From contig NZ_BBRH01000019.1 in the NCBI RefSeq assembly GCF_002090055.1, positions 1 to 64,000 of the forward strand: a stretch of 64,000 nt of DNA, given 5' to 3'. Shown here in pieces: positions 55,984 to 64,000 of the stretch. The notes under the pieces are model-generated. The model was given only the letters and a program-made list of their open reading frames with translations. It was not told the DNA's origin and searched no databases. The first letter of the stretch is position 1, and each line of letters begins with the position of its first letter. The translations under genes and the position numbers were made by a program. Source of the DNA: Demequina sp. NBRC 110051 (GTDB taxonomy: Bacteria > Actinomycetota > Actinomycetes > Actinomycetales > Demequinaceae).

Positions 55984-57498
55984 GTGCGGGTCGTCGGCAT
56001 CGAGACCGAGTACGGCATCGCGGACCCCAACCGTCCGCAGGCCAATCCGATCCTCATGTCCTCGCGCCTGGTGGAAGCATGCCGGGGCTGGGCGGACGGT
56101 CACACCACCCGGTGGGATTACGGCGGCGAGGATCCGCTCCAGGACCAGCGCGGCGAGCGCCGGGACCGGGCCACGGCATCGGCCGACCTGCTCACCGATG
56201 CTCACGAGTACCGTCCCGAGGACGGCGCCGTGACGCTGCGCCGCCGCCGCGGCTCCTGGGAGGACCCCGCGCACCTCAACGCGGTCCTCAGCAACGGCGC
56301 GCGCTTCTACGTGGACCACGCGCATCCCGAGTACTCGGGTCCCGAGGTGCGCTCCGCGCGCGACGCCGTGCTGTGGGACGCGGCAGGCGACCAGATCGCG
56401 CTCGCGGCCGCCGCCCGGTATGCCGAGGACGAGGACGGCCGCGTCGAGCTGTACAAGAACAACGTCGACGGCAAGGGCTCGAGCTATGGGACGCACGAGA
56501 ACTTCCTCGTGGAGCGTTCGGTGGACTTCGCCGAGCTCGCGAGCAGGCTCACCGCGCACCTGGTGACGCGTCAGATCTTCACCGGCGCCGGTCGCGTGGG
56601 ACTCGGTCAGCGCAGCCAGGAAGCCGGCTTCCAGATCTCTCAGCGCGCCGACTACATGGAGGCGGAGCTGGGCCTCGAGACCACGCTGCGTAGGCCCATC
56701 GTGAACACCCGCGACGAGCCGCATGCGACCAGGGCCCGGTGGCGCCGCCTGCACGTGATCATCGGCGATGCGAACTGCCTCCAGGTGCCCGTGCTGCTCA
56801 AGGTCGGCACCACGGCGCTGGTGCTGAGCGCCATCGAGGCCGAGGACGAGCGACTGGACGCCCTGGTGCTCGCTGATCCCGTGGGCGCCGTAAGCCAGGT
56901 CTCGCGCGACCTGACCCTGCGATCGCCGTTGCCGCTCGCCTCGGGGGAAAGCGCGACCGCGCTCGAGATTCAACGCGCGCTGCTCGAGATCTGCCGCTCC
57001 TACGCGAGCGACGCGGACGATGCGCTGGTCATCGCCCGCTGGGAGGCCGTCCTTGAGGCACTCTCGCGCGACCCCATGGAGGCCGCGGCCGACGTCGAGT
57101 GGGTGGCCAAGCTTCGCCTGCTGGGGCGCCTGCGCGACAAGCATGCGACCGTGGATGCGGACGGCGTCGCGACGCCACTCGCGTGGGACGCGCCGCTGCT
57201 GAGCGCGATCGACGTGCAGTGGAGCCGCCTGGGCGACGGCTGGGCCGCACGCCTGGCAGCCGCGGGGCAGACGACCGCGCTCGTCGACGCGGCAGAGGTG
57301 CAGGCGGCGGTGAGCCGCGCGCCCCAGGACACCCGCGCCCGGCTGCGCGGGGGGATCGTGGCACGCCGGCCCGACCTCGTCGACGCCGCGGGATGGTCCT
57401 CCGTGGTGCTCGATCTGGAGGGCGACCACCTCGAGGTGGTCCACCTGGACGACCCCCACCGCTTCTCGCATCCGGTACTCGACCAGCTGATGGCGTAG
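55984..57498 (+). CDS. dop: Deamidase/depupylase Dop
   Basis: A 504-residue Pup-processing enzyme. The N-terminal ATP/Mg site is VVGIETEYGI, the catalytic Asp is in FYVDHAHPEYS, and LYKNNVDGKGSSYGTHENFL is conserved with PafA. It deamidates the C-terminal Gln of Pup to Glu and removes Pup from substrates. GTG 55984 follows gggaggg. The upstream ARC gene ends 2 bases before it. Confidence 0.96.
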   Translation: MRVVGIETEYGIADPNRPQANPILMSSRLVEACRGWADGHTTRWDYGGEDPLQDQRGERRDRATASADLLTDAHEYRPEDGAVTLRRRRGSWEDPAHLNAVLSNGARFYVDHAHPEYSGPEVRSARDAVLWDAAGDQIALAAAARYAEDEDGRVELYKNNVDGKGSSYGTHENFLVERSVDFAELASRLTAHLVTRQIFTGAGRVGLGQRSQEAGFQISQRADYMEAELGLETTLRRPIVNTRDEPHATRARWRRLHVIIGDANCLQVPVLLKVGTTALVLSAIEAEDERLDALVLADPVGAVSQVSRDLTLRSPLPLASGESATALEIQRALLEICRSYASDADDALVIARWEAVLEALSRDPMEAAADVEWVAKLRLLGRLRDKHATVDADGVATPLAWDAPLLSAIDVQWSRLGDGWAARLAAAGQTTALVDAAEVQAAVSRAPQDTRARLRGGIVARRPDLVDAAGWSSVVLDLEGDHLEVVHLDDPHRFSHPVLDQLMA

Positions 57499-57552
57499 CC
57501 GGGTACGAAGCCCGGCCACGGCATCGGCCGCACCCGGTCTAGACTCGCGAGC
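57499..57552 (+). promoter_or_regulatory. pup leaderless promoter with intergenic dispersed word
   Basis: TAGACT (57540-57545) lies 7 bases before the pup ATG. An exact CCACGGCATCGGCC copy sits at 57516-57529, and CCGGGT/ACCCGG arms flank it, giving a possible hairpin after dop. Confidence 0.6.
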
Positions 57553-57732
57553 ATGGGTCAGACATTCACCTCAGGCCAGCCGTACGAAGACGACGCGCCC
57601 GAGCCGGCGCCCGCTCCCGCCAAGGCGGAGAGCACGGACGCGCTCGACTCGCTGCTGGACGAGATCGACGACTCGTTGCAGACCAACGCGGAGCAGTTCG
57701 TACGCTCCTTCGTGCAGAAGGGCGGGCAGTAG
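57553..57732 (+). CDS. pup: Prokaryotic ubiquitin-like protein Pup
   Basis: A 59-residue Pup beginning MGQTFTSGQPYEDDAPEP. The Pro/Ala/Asp/Glu-rich disordered N-terminal half precedes the conserved segment LLDEIDDSLQTNAEQFVRSF and the terminal VQKGGQ. The final Gln means it must be deamidated by Dop before ligation by PafA. Only two lysines are present (24 and 56). pafA follows directly with no prcB or prcA between them. Confidence 0.97.
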   Translation: MGQTFTSGQPYEDDAPEPAPAPAKAESTDALDSLLDEIDDSLQTNAEQFVRSFVQKGGQ

Positions 57733-57797
57733 CCGCGAGCACCACCGGCTTCGCGACCGACGTCCCGCCGCCGCTCGAGGTCGCGCCCGCCCGGCGC

Positions 57798-59162
57798 ATC
57801 TTCGGGCTCGAGACGGAGTTTGGCCTGCATCTTGACGCGCCCAGCGCGCGCACGGTGACGCCCGAGGAGGTGGCCGGCCACCTGTTCCACTCCGTGGTGC
57901 GCTGGGGTCGATCGTCCAACGTGTTTCTCACCAACGCCTCGCGCCTGTATATCGACGTGGGCGCGCACCCCGAGTATGCGACCGCAGAGTGTGACACGCT
58001 GACGGACCTCATCGCCTCGGACAAGGCCGGCGAGCGGATCGTCCAGGCACTGGTCGCCGAGGGTGAGCAGCGCCTGCGCGACGCGGGTGTGGACGGCACC
58101 ATCCACCTGTACAAGAACAACACGGACTCGGCGGGCAACAGTTACGGCTGCCACGAGAACTACCTGGTGCGCAGGCGCGCGGACTTCCGCGCGTTCGCCT
58201 CGGCGCTGCTGCCGTTCCTCATCACCAGGCAGATCGTCACCGGCGCGGGCACCATCACCCGCACCCCCGAGGGCGCGCACTACTCGTTCAGCCCCCGCGC
58301 GGACCACATGTGGGAGGGGCTGTCCTCTGCGACCACCCGCTCGCGACCCATGATCAACACACGCGACGAGCCGCACGCGAATGCGGAGCTGTACAGGCGC
58401 ATGCACGTCATCGTTGGCGACTCGACCATGGCCGAGTCCACGGCGCTGCTCAAGGTGGGCGCCACCGACCTCATGCTGCGTCTGATGGAGGCGCATGTGC
58501 GCCTGCCGGACCTCACGCTCGCCAACGAGATGCAGGCGATCAGGGCCGTGGCCCATGACCTCACCGGCACCGCGACCGTGGAACTGTCCGACGGACGCCA
58601 CCTCACCGCCGTGGAGATCCAGCAGGCGTACCTCGACGTGGTGCGCTCGCAGGTGGGCAATGTCATCGAACGCACCGCCGAGGTTGACCACATCCTGGAC
58701 CTGTGGGAGCGCGGCATCCGCGCGGTGCGCGAGCAGGACTTCTCGCTCGTCGACACGGAGCTGGACTGGGCCATCAAGCATCGCCTGATCGAGCGCTATC
58801 AGGCGCGGCTCAGCTGCGGCCTGGGCGATCCCCGGCTCGCGCGGCTCGAGCTCGCCTTCCACGACGTGTCGCCCGAGCGCGGCCTGTATCACCGCCTGGT
58901 GGCGCAGGGCCTGGTGCGCACCGTCGTCGAAGACGAGGCGATCGAACGCGCGCGGACGGTGGCACCGCAGACCACGCGTGCGCGGCTACGCGGTGCCTTC
59001 GTCGAGGCGGCCGCCGCCTCGGGTCAGGACTACACCGTCGACTGGGTGCACCTGAAGCTCACCGGAGCCAGCAAGACCGTGCTGCTGAAGGACCCGTTCC
59101 GCTCCGAGGACTCCCGCGTCGACACGCTGCTGGAGTCCCTGGGAGCGGACGAGCGCGGCTAG
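57798..59162 (+). CDS. pafA: Pup ligase PafA without a canonical start codon
   Basis: A 454-residue glutamine-synthetase-like ligase if translated from ATC 57798. The family N-terminus RRIFGLETEFGL, with the Mg/ATP-binding Glu, lies in frame at 57792-57827, but no ATG, GTG or TTG exists in that frame from the stop at 57540 to GTG 57855. Starting at GTG 57855 would remove that Glu. Later motifs are normal: RLYIDVGAHPEYATAECD with the catalytic Asp, LYKNNTDSAGNSYGCHENYL and DPFRSEDSR at the end. The start could be non-canonical (ATC or another codon), or the sequence could contain an error. It attaches Pup to lysines. Confidence 0.85.
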   Translation: MFGLETEFGLHLDAPSARTVTPEEVAGHLFHSVVRWGRSSNVFLTNASRLYIDVGAHPEYATAECDTLTDLIASDKAGERIVQALVAEGEQRLRDAGVDGTIHLYKNNTDSAGNSYGCHENYLVRRRADFRAFASALLPFLITRQIVTGAGTITRTPEGAHYSFSPRADHMWEGLSSATTRSRPMINTRDEPHANAELYRRMHVIVGDSTMAESTALLKVGATDLMLRLMEAHVRLPDLTLANEMQAIRAVAHDLTGTATVELSDGRHLTAVEIQQAYLDVVRSQVGNVIERTAEVDHILDLWERGIRAVREQDFSLVDTELDWAIKHRLIERYQARLSCGLGDPRLARLELAFHDVSPERGLYHRLVAQGLVRTVVEDEAIERARTVAPQTTRARLRGAFVEAAAASGQDYTVDWVHLKLTGASKTVLLKDPFRSEDSRVDTLLESLGADERG

Positions 59163-59165
59163 ACT
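59160..59165 (+). promoter_or_regulatory. -10 element overlapping the pafA stop codon
   Basis: TAGACT begins with the TAG stop of pafA. Unlike the leaderless genes, ATG 59202 is 36 bases away and has its own ggaagga site. Confidence 0.35.
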
Positions 59166-59201
59166 CGAGCCTCCCCACCCCTCGTTCGGAAGGACGTCGC
59201 C

Positions 59202-60116
59202 ATGCGTCGTTTGCTCGCCTGCGCCCTCGGCGCGGTCGTGGCGCTGTCCGCGTGCACGGGGACCGATCCCGACCCGTCGGTGACGGCGTCACCGGTGGGG
59301 GACATCGACCTCATCACGGTGGGCCAATCGGAGACGCTCGCCCCGTCGCTGACCTACGACACGGGCCTCGACTACCCGCAGGAACAAGCCAGCGTGCTGT
59401 GGAACGGCGAGGGTGCTCCGCTTGAGGACGGCCAGCCGCTGCTGCTCGACCTCTACGGCGAGTCGCTCACCGACGCCACGCCGGTCGTGAACACCTTTGA
59501 CGGGCTGCCGCAGTCCTTCGTGCTCACGGAGGAGTCGCTGGGCGAGGCGCTCTACGAGACGCTCGTCGACCTCAACGTGGGCGCACGCGTCCTCACGGTG
59601 TCGCCGGGCGACGGCAGCGCCGACCAGCCCCCGGTGGCGATCGTGATGGACGTGCGCTCCGAGGCCGCGGTGGGCGACCAGGTCGCGGCGCCCGAGCGTA
59701 TGCCGTCCGTCACGATGGACGCCGACGGCGCTCCCATGCTGGAAATCGCCGAGGACGCGCCGACCGTGACCGACCTTCAGGTCGCAACCCTCATCCGCGG
59801 CGTGGGACCTCAGGTGACGCAGACGTCCCGCGTGCTGTTGAACTACTCCGCCTTCTACTACACGGACGGCGAAAACGACGAGGACGGCGAGTGGGCCGCA
59901 GGCGACCTTTTCCGCTCCTCGTGGGGGACCGACCAGGAGCCCCTCACCGTCGATATGGACGCCGGGCAGGCCGTTCAGGGCCTCACGCAGGGCATCCTTG
60001 ACCAGACCGAAGGGTCTCGTGTGGAGATCGTCGTTCCTGGGTCGATGGGATATCCGTCCCGTGGCACGATGGTGGTCGTCGTGGACATCCTCGACGTGTG
60101 GAACTCGGAGGAATAG
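59202..60116 (+). CDS. Lipoprotein with two FKBP-like domains
   Basis: A 304-residue exported lipoprotein: signal sequence with lipobox ALSACTG (Cys at about 18), an FKBP-like segment (residues about 75-150) and a second one near the C-terminus ([20 protein letters not shown]). FKBP genes regularly follow pafA in actinobacteria. Prolyl isomerase activity is not assured because several active-site aromatics are not evident. ATG 59202 follows ggaagga. Confidence 0.85.
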   Translation: MRRLLACALGAVVALSACTGTDPDPSVTASPVGDIDLITVGQSETLAPSLTYDTGLDYPQEQASVLWNGEGAPLEDGQPLLLDLYGESLTDATPVVNTFDGLPQSFVLTEESLGEALYETLVDLNVGARVLTVSPGDGSADQPPVAIVMDVRSEAAVGDQVAAPERMPSVTMDADGAPMLEIAEDAPTVTDLQVATLIRGVGPQVTQTSRVLLNYSAFYYTDGENDEDGEWAAGDLFRSSWGTDQEPLTVDMDAGQAVQGLTQGILDQTEGSRVEIVVPGSMGYPSRGTMVVVVDILDVWNSEE

Positions 60117-60886
60117 TGGGCGCTGCCGTCAGGGTGATTCCCTGCCTGGACGTCGATGCAGGACGCGTCGTCAAGGGCGTGAATTTCGTGGAACTTCGCG
60201 ATGCAGGCGACCCCGTCGAACTCGCCGCCGCGTACGGCGCCGCGGGTGCCGACGAGGTGACGTTCCTCGACGTCACGGCGTCCTCCTCGGACCGTGCAAC
60301 CACCTACGACGTGGTGGGACGCACCGCGGACCAGGTGTTTGTGCCGCTGACCGTCGGCGGGGGAGTGCGCTCTCCCGAGGACGTCGACCGGCTGCTGCGC
60401 GCGGGGGCCGACAAGGTGGGCGTCAACACCGCCGCGATCCAGCGCCCCGAGCTCATCTCCGAGATCGCCGCGCGCTTTGGCAGCCAGGTGCTGGTGTTGT
60501 CCGTCGACGCGCGCCGCTGCACGGGCGACACCGTGACCGAGTCCGGCTTCGAGGTGACGACGCACGGCGGTCGCCAGGGCACCGGCATCGATGCCGTCGA
60601 ATGGGCCCGGCGAGGCGCTGAGCTGGGCGCCGGCGAGATCTTGCTGAACTCGATGGACGCGGACGGCACCAACGACGGCTTCGACCTCGAGATGCTGGCG
60701 CGCGTGCGCGAGCAGGTCACGATCCCGCTGATCGCCTCGGGAGGCGCCGGGACCGTCGAGCACTTCGTCGAGGCGGCGAAGGCGGGGGCCGATGCCGTGC
60801 TTGCGGCGAGCGTGTTCCACTTCGGTGTGCTCACCATCGCGCAGGTGAAGGACCACATGCGGGCGGCCGGGATTGAGGTGCGATGA
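60116..60886 (+). CDS. hisF: Imidazole glycerol phosphate synthase cyclase subunit HisF
   Basis: A 256-residue TIM-barrel enzyme of histidine synthesis. Catalytic Asp residues lie in [10 protein letters not shown] (about residue 12) and VLSVDARR (about 131); phosphate-binding segments are [10 protein letters not shown] and [14 protein letters not shown] 60116 overlaps the last base of the FKBP stop and follows ggagga. No other his gene is within the window. Confidence 0.95.
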   Translation: MGAAVRVIPCLDVDAGRVVKGVNFVELRDAGDPVELAAAYGAAGADEVTFLDVTASSSDRATTYDVVGRTADQVFVPLTVGGGVRSPEDVDRLLRAGADKVGVNTAAIQRPELISEIAARFGSQVLVLSVDARRCTGDTVTESGFEVTTHGGRQGTGIDAVEWARRGAELGAGEILLNSMDADGTNDGFDLEMLARVREQVTIPLIASGGAGTVEHFVEAAKAGADAVLAASVFHFGVLTIAQVKDHMRAAGIEVR

Positions 60887-62751
60887 ACCGCGACGATACG
60901 GCGCGGAACTATCGACTCACGGGATCGTTTAACCGCAAGGCCGTCCAACTCCTGTCCCACGCCGTGAAGACGGAGCCCAAGCGCTTCGCCATCGCGATCG
61001 GCTCCGCAGCCGCGTTCTCGCTGCTCACGGTGCTGTTCGGCACCCTCGTCGGTGACATCACCGACGAGGTCGTGATCCCCGGCGTCGAGGGCGAGCCCAT
61101 TGGCGGAATCTGGGGCGACTTCACGCAGGACCCCGTCACCGCGATCTGGATCGCCGGCGCCGTGTTCCTCTCGATCGGTGTGGTCAACGCGGCGCTGGTG
61201 GGCCTGCGTCGTGGTGTTCAGGGCATCGCGGTGGCCGGCGTGGCCGCCGAGCACCGCACGGTGGTGGCCGATGCGTTGGCGAGCCTGCCGCTCGGGTGGC
61301 ACCGGGCGAACCCTTCGGGACGCATGCTGTCCGCGATGTCCTCGGACTCCGAGAGCGCGACCAACACCCTGCACCCGTTCGCCTTCACCATCGGTTCGTT
61401 CGTGATGATGTTCGCCGCGGGCTGGACCATGTGGCGCATGGACCCGTGGCTGGCCGTCACCGGCCTGTCGGTGGTGCCCATCATCTTCCTCATCAACTAC
61501 GCCTACGAGAAGGTCATCACGCCGCACTGGGACCTGGGCCAGTCGCGCCGCGCCGACGTGTCGACCATCGCACACGAGAGCTTCGAGGGCGGCACGGTCG
61601 TCAAGGCGCTCGGCGCGGAGGCACGCGAGACCGCGCGCTTCGCGGAGGCCGCCCGCGGGCTGCAGGACGCCGACGTGCGCGTGGGGCGCACGTCCGCCTG
61701 GTTCGAGCCCCTGATGGACCTGATCGTTCCCCTCGGCGCCGTCGCGCTGATGATCGTGGGCGCGATCCGCGCCGAGGCGGGATTCGTCTCCGTCGGCAAC
61801 GTGGTGTCCTCGATCTACCTCGTCACCCTCATGGCGGTGCCGATTCGCGGCGTGGGCTGGGTGCTGGGCCAGATGCCGCAGGCGCTCGTCGCGTTTAGGC
61901 GCATCGGCGAGATCGCCCAGGCCGCGACCGAGGTCGACGAGCCGGGCCACCGCCACCTTCCGAAGGACGGCGCGGGGGCGCTCGTGTTCGACGGTGCCGA
62001 CATCGGCGCCGACGACGGCGACGGCAACCTCGCGATGATCCTCAGCGACGTGTCGCTACGGCTCGAGCCCGGCACCGTGACCGCGCTCGTGGGCGCGACA
62101 GGAGCGGGCAAGTCGACGGTGGCGCTCGCCGCGTCGCGCCTGGCACGTCCTGTGACGGGCGCCATCACGCTCGACGACATCTCCCTTGAGGAGATCGCCG
62201 GGCTCGGCGGCCACGTCGCGCTCGTGCCCCAGACCGCGTTCGTGTTCGCCGGCACCGTGCGCGACAACGTCACCCTGGGCGAGGACTACGACGACGAGCA
62301 GGTGTGGGACGCGCTGAGGCGCGCCAACGTCGTCGACGTCATCGAGAAGTTGTCGCGAGACGGTCAGTCGGGCCTCGACGGCGTTCTTGCCGAGCGCGGC
62401 ATGAACCTTTCCGGTGGCCAGCGTCAGCGACTGGCGCTCGCCCGCGCCCTGGTGCGGCGTCCGCGCGTCCTGGTGCTCGACGACGCGACGAGCGCCGTGG
62501 ACCCGCGCGTGGAGCAGGAGATCTTGCGCGGCCTCGCGGCCGACGGACAGGGCCCGACGGTGCTGATCATCGCGTACCGCCTCGCGTCGATCATGCTCGC
62601 GGACGCCATCGTGCACGTCGACTCGGGCCGCGTGGTCGACGCCGGAGTCCACGCCGACCTGGTGGAGCGCGACCGGGGCTATCGCGAGCTGGTGCTCGCC
62701 TACGAAGAGGACTCGCGCCGCCAGGCCGAGGAAGAGGCGGGACGCATCTGA
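60883..62751 (+). CDS. ABC exporter half-transporter with a degenerate ATP site
   Basis: A 622-residue type IV ABC exporter: six hydrophobic helices in residues 30-310, then a cassette with Walker [10 protein letters not shown] and signature [13 protein letters not shown]. Walker B reads [12 protein letters not shown] with Asp in place of the catalytic Glu, and the H-loop is IIAYRLAS with Tyr in place of His. These losses mark the degenerate half of a heterodimer. ATG 60883 overlaps the hisF stop, and the partner gene overlaps its stop. Confidence 0.92.
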   Translation: MNRDDTARNYRLTGSFNRKAVQLLSHAVKTEPKRFAIAIGSAAAFSLLTVLFGTLVGDITDEVVIPGVEGEPIGGIWGDFTQDPVTAIWIAGAVFLSIGVVNAALVGLRRGVQGIAVAGVAAEHRTVVADALASLPLGWHRANPSGRMLSAMSSDSESATNTLHPFAFTIGSFVMMFAAGWTMWRMDPWLAVTGLSVVPIIFLINYAYEKVITPHWDLGQSRRADVSTIAHESFEGGTVVKALGAEARETARFAEAARGLQDADVRVGRTSAWFEPLMDLIVPLGAVALMIVGAIRAEAGFVSVGNVVSSIYLVTLMAVPIRGVGWVLGQMPQALVAFRRIGEIAQAATEVDEPGHRHLPKDGAGALVFDGADIGADDGDGNLAMILSDVSLRLEPGTVTALVGATGAGKSTVALAASRLARPVTGAITLDDISLEEIAGLGGHVALVPQTAFVFAGTVRDNVTLGEDYDDEQVWDALRRANVVDVIEKLSRDGQSGLDGVLAERGMNLSGGQRQRLALARALVRRPRVLVLDDATSAVDPRVEQEILRGLAADGQGPTVLIIAYRLASIMLADAIVHVDSGRVVDAGVHADLVERDRGYRELVLAYEEDSRRQAEEEAGRI

Positions 62752-64000
62752 TGAGCCAGCCCATGGATACCCGCACGATGTTCCGCCGCGGCTTTGCGGT
62801 GAGCCCCGAGTTCCGCATCGGCCTCGGTGTCACCTTGACCCTCGCGGCCTTCGCCGCGACCGGACGTGCGGCCGTGCCGTTCCTGACGCAGCGCGTGACG
62901 GACCTGGGGCTCATGGCACCCGGAGGCGTCAACCTCGATGTAGTCGTCCAATACGCCGCCGCCGGCGCGGTGGTGCTGGTCATCGCTGCCGTCCTCGCAT
63001 GGCGCGTGCGCGTGCGCATGGTCACGGCGGCCGAGACTGGACTGGCCACGCTGCGCATCCGTGCCTTCCGCAAGGTTCACGAGCTGTCCGTGCTGACCCA
63101 AAACGAGGAGCAGCGCGGGCGCTACGTGTCGCGCGTGACCGGCGACGTCGAGACCATGCGTGACCTCATGCAGTGGACCGGCGCCGCGATGATCATCGCC
63201 GCCCTCGAGTCTGTCGTGGTGTTTGCCGTCATGATGCTGTATTCGTGGCAGCTGTCGCTCATCATCCTCGTCGCGTTCATCCCGATGGTCGGCTCCCTCA
63301 TGTGGATCCAGCCGCGTGTGAGCCGCGCCTTCCAGCACGTGCGCGAGCAGATGGCGGACCTGCTGGGCAAGACCAGCGAGCAGATCGTCGGCGTCTCTAC
63401 CATCCGCTCCTACGGAGTGCAGCAGCGCATGCGCGACCAGCTGCGCGAGGAAAACGACGACATCCTTGCCGCGGAGAAGAAAGCCTCGATCCTCGCGTCG
63501 GTGAACTTCTCCTCGACCGTCATCGGCCAGTCGCTCGCGACGGGCTTGGCGCTCATCGGTGGCACCATCATGGCCGTCAACGGCTCGATGTCGGTGGGTA
63601 CCGTCGTCGCGATGGCGTTCCTCGTGCACCAGTTCTCCGGCCCGGTGATGTGGATCATCGAGATGCTTGCCGAGATGCAGCGCGCACTCGTGGGTTGGAA
63701 GCGCGTGCTCGAGCTGGTCGACGAGGAGGTGACGATCGCCGACCCTGGCGCGGACGGCACGCCCATCCCGCACGGCCATGGCGAGCTCGAGATGTCCGGG
63801 ATCCGCCTGACGTACCCCGGCGGTCCCGAGGTCCTCAAGGGCATCGATCTCACGGTGCCCGCGGGCAAGCGCATTGCACTGGTCGGCACCACCGGATCGG
63901 GGAAGACGTCGCTCGCGCGTCTCATGTCGCGCTTCTTTGACCCCACGTCCGGCACCGTGAAGGTGGGCGGGGTGGACGTGCGCGAGGTCCCCATGGAGTC
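62751..64000 (+). CDS. ABC exporter half-transporter, 3' end cut by window
   Basis: The first 416 residues of a second exporter subunit starting at ATG 62751 ([15 protein letters not shown]), overlapping the previous TGA. Six membrane helices precede a cassette with Walker A GTTGSGKTS; signature, Walker B and H-loop lie beyond the window. It is expected to hold the catalytically complete composite site of the heterodimer with the preceding subunit. Substrate unknown. Confidence 0.9.
   Translation, partial: MSQPMDTRTMFRRGFAVSPEFRIGLGVTLTLAAFAATGRAAVPFLTQRVTDLGLMAPGGVNLDVVVQYAAAGAVVLVIAAVLAWRVRVRMVTAAETGLATLRIRAFRKVHELSVLTQNEEQRGRYVSRVTGDVETMRDLMQWTGAAMIIAALESVVVFAVMMLYSWQLSLIILVAFIPMVGSLMWIQPRVSRAFQHVREQMADLLGKTSEQIVGVSTIRSYGVQQRMRDQLREENDDILAAEKKASILASVNFSSTVIGQSLATGLALIGGTIMAVNGSMSVGTVVAMAFLVHQFSGPVMWIIEMLAEMQRALVGWKRVLELVDEEVTIADPGADGTPIPHGHGELEMSGIRLTYPGGPEVLKGIDLTVPAGKRIALVGTTGSGKTSLARLMSRFFDPTSGTVKVGGVDVREVPME

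Noticed and set aside
57553..57860. Programmed frameshift producing a Pup-PafA fusion
   Set aside because: The pup frame ends with the expected GGQ-stop, and no canonical slippery heptamer is seen at the end of pup; a fusion would also destroy the Pup C-terminus needed for ligation.

Overview
The window is a gene-dense, high-GC (about 70 percent by eye) stretch of an actinobacterial chromosome. Gene content and order (Rv1691-Rv1700-like block, suf operon, imuA'-imuB-dnaE2, ARC-dop-pup-pafA, GlgM/GlgC pair, many leaderless genes) point to Actinomycetota, most likely a Micrococcales-type lineage; I cannot assign a genus. There is no insertion sequence, prophage, CRISPR array or rRNA operon. One tRNA gene (Leu, GAG anticodon) is present. 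No gap between genes exceeds about 250 bases.

Layout. 1-10.9 kb: a plus-strand run with overlapping starts and stops: a low-complexity RGG/TPR protein, a HAD phosphatase, a 58-residue conserved protein, tlyA, nadK, recN, steA, steB, then pyrG and a NUDIX hydrolase. 10.9-13.1 kb: minus-strand ctaA-ilvA. 13.3-19.8 kb: the Fe-S assembly operon sufR-sufB-sufD-Rieske ferredoxin-sufC-sufS-sufU-DUF59, closed by a strong terminator. 19.9-23.4 kb: minus-strand biotin ECF transporter (bioY, bioM, bioN) coupled to an APC amino-acid permease. 23.5-29.6 kb: ABC-F ATPase, SURF1, fabG, uracil permease, fabI and a SixA phosphatase. 29.6-32.8 kb: serB and the head-to-head glgC/glgM pair. 32.8-37.6 kb: ABC ATPase, Rrf2 regulator with two operator-like dyads, TSUP exporter, NfeD/SPFH pair, TrmH methyltransferase. 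37.7-43.5 kb: LexA-controlled mutasome imuA'-imuB-dnaE2. 43.6-52.4 kb: tRNA-Leu and mixed housekeeping genes (GyrI-like, GPGG small membrane protein, M20 peptidase, DUF5703, aldo/keto reductase, uppP, PAC2, HAD, Gfo/Idh oxidoreductase, RecB-type nuclease). 52.4-60.1 kb: M50 protease, trmI, ARC, dop, pup, pafA, FKBP lipoprotein. 60.1-64 kb: hisF and two ABC exporter subunits, the second cut by the window edge.

Signals that the gene list does not explain: (i) a dispersed word, GGCCGATGCC extending to GGCCGATGCCGTGG, about 30 copies of the 10-mer in both orientations, strongly enriched between genes and used as inverted pairs to build terminator stems; (ii) a Pup locus in which pafA follows pup directly with no proteasome genes, the ARC ATPase lacks the C-terminal region that docks on the proteasome, and pafA has no canonical start codon ahead of its conserved N-terminus; (iii) a consistent leaderless promoter architecture, TANNNT 6-8 bases before the start codon, including a divergent pair whose -10 elements overlap; (iv) operator-like dyads for Rrf2, SufR, LexA and possibly biotin control.
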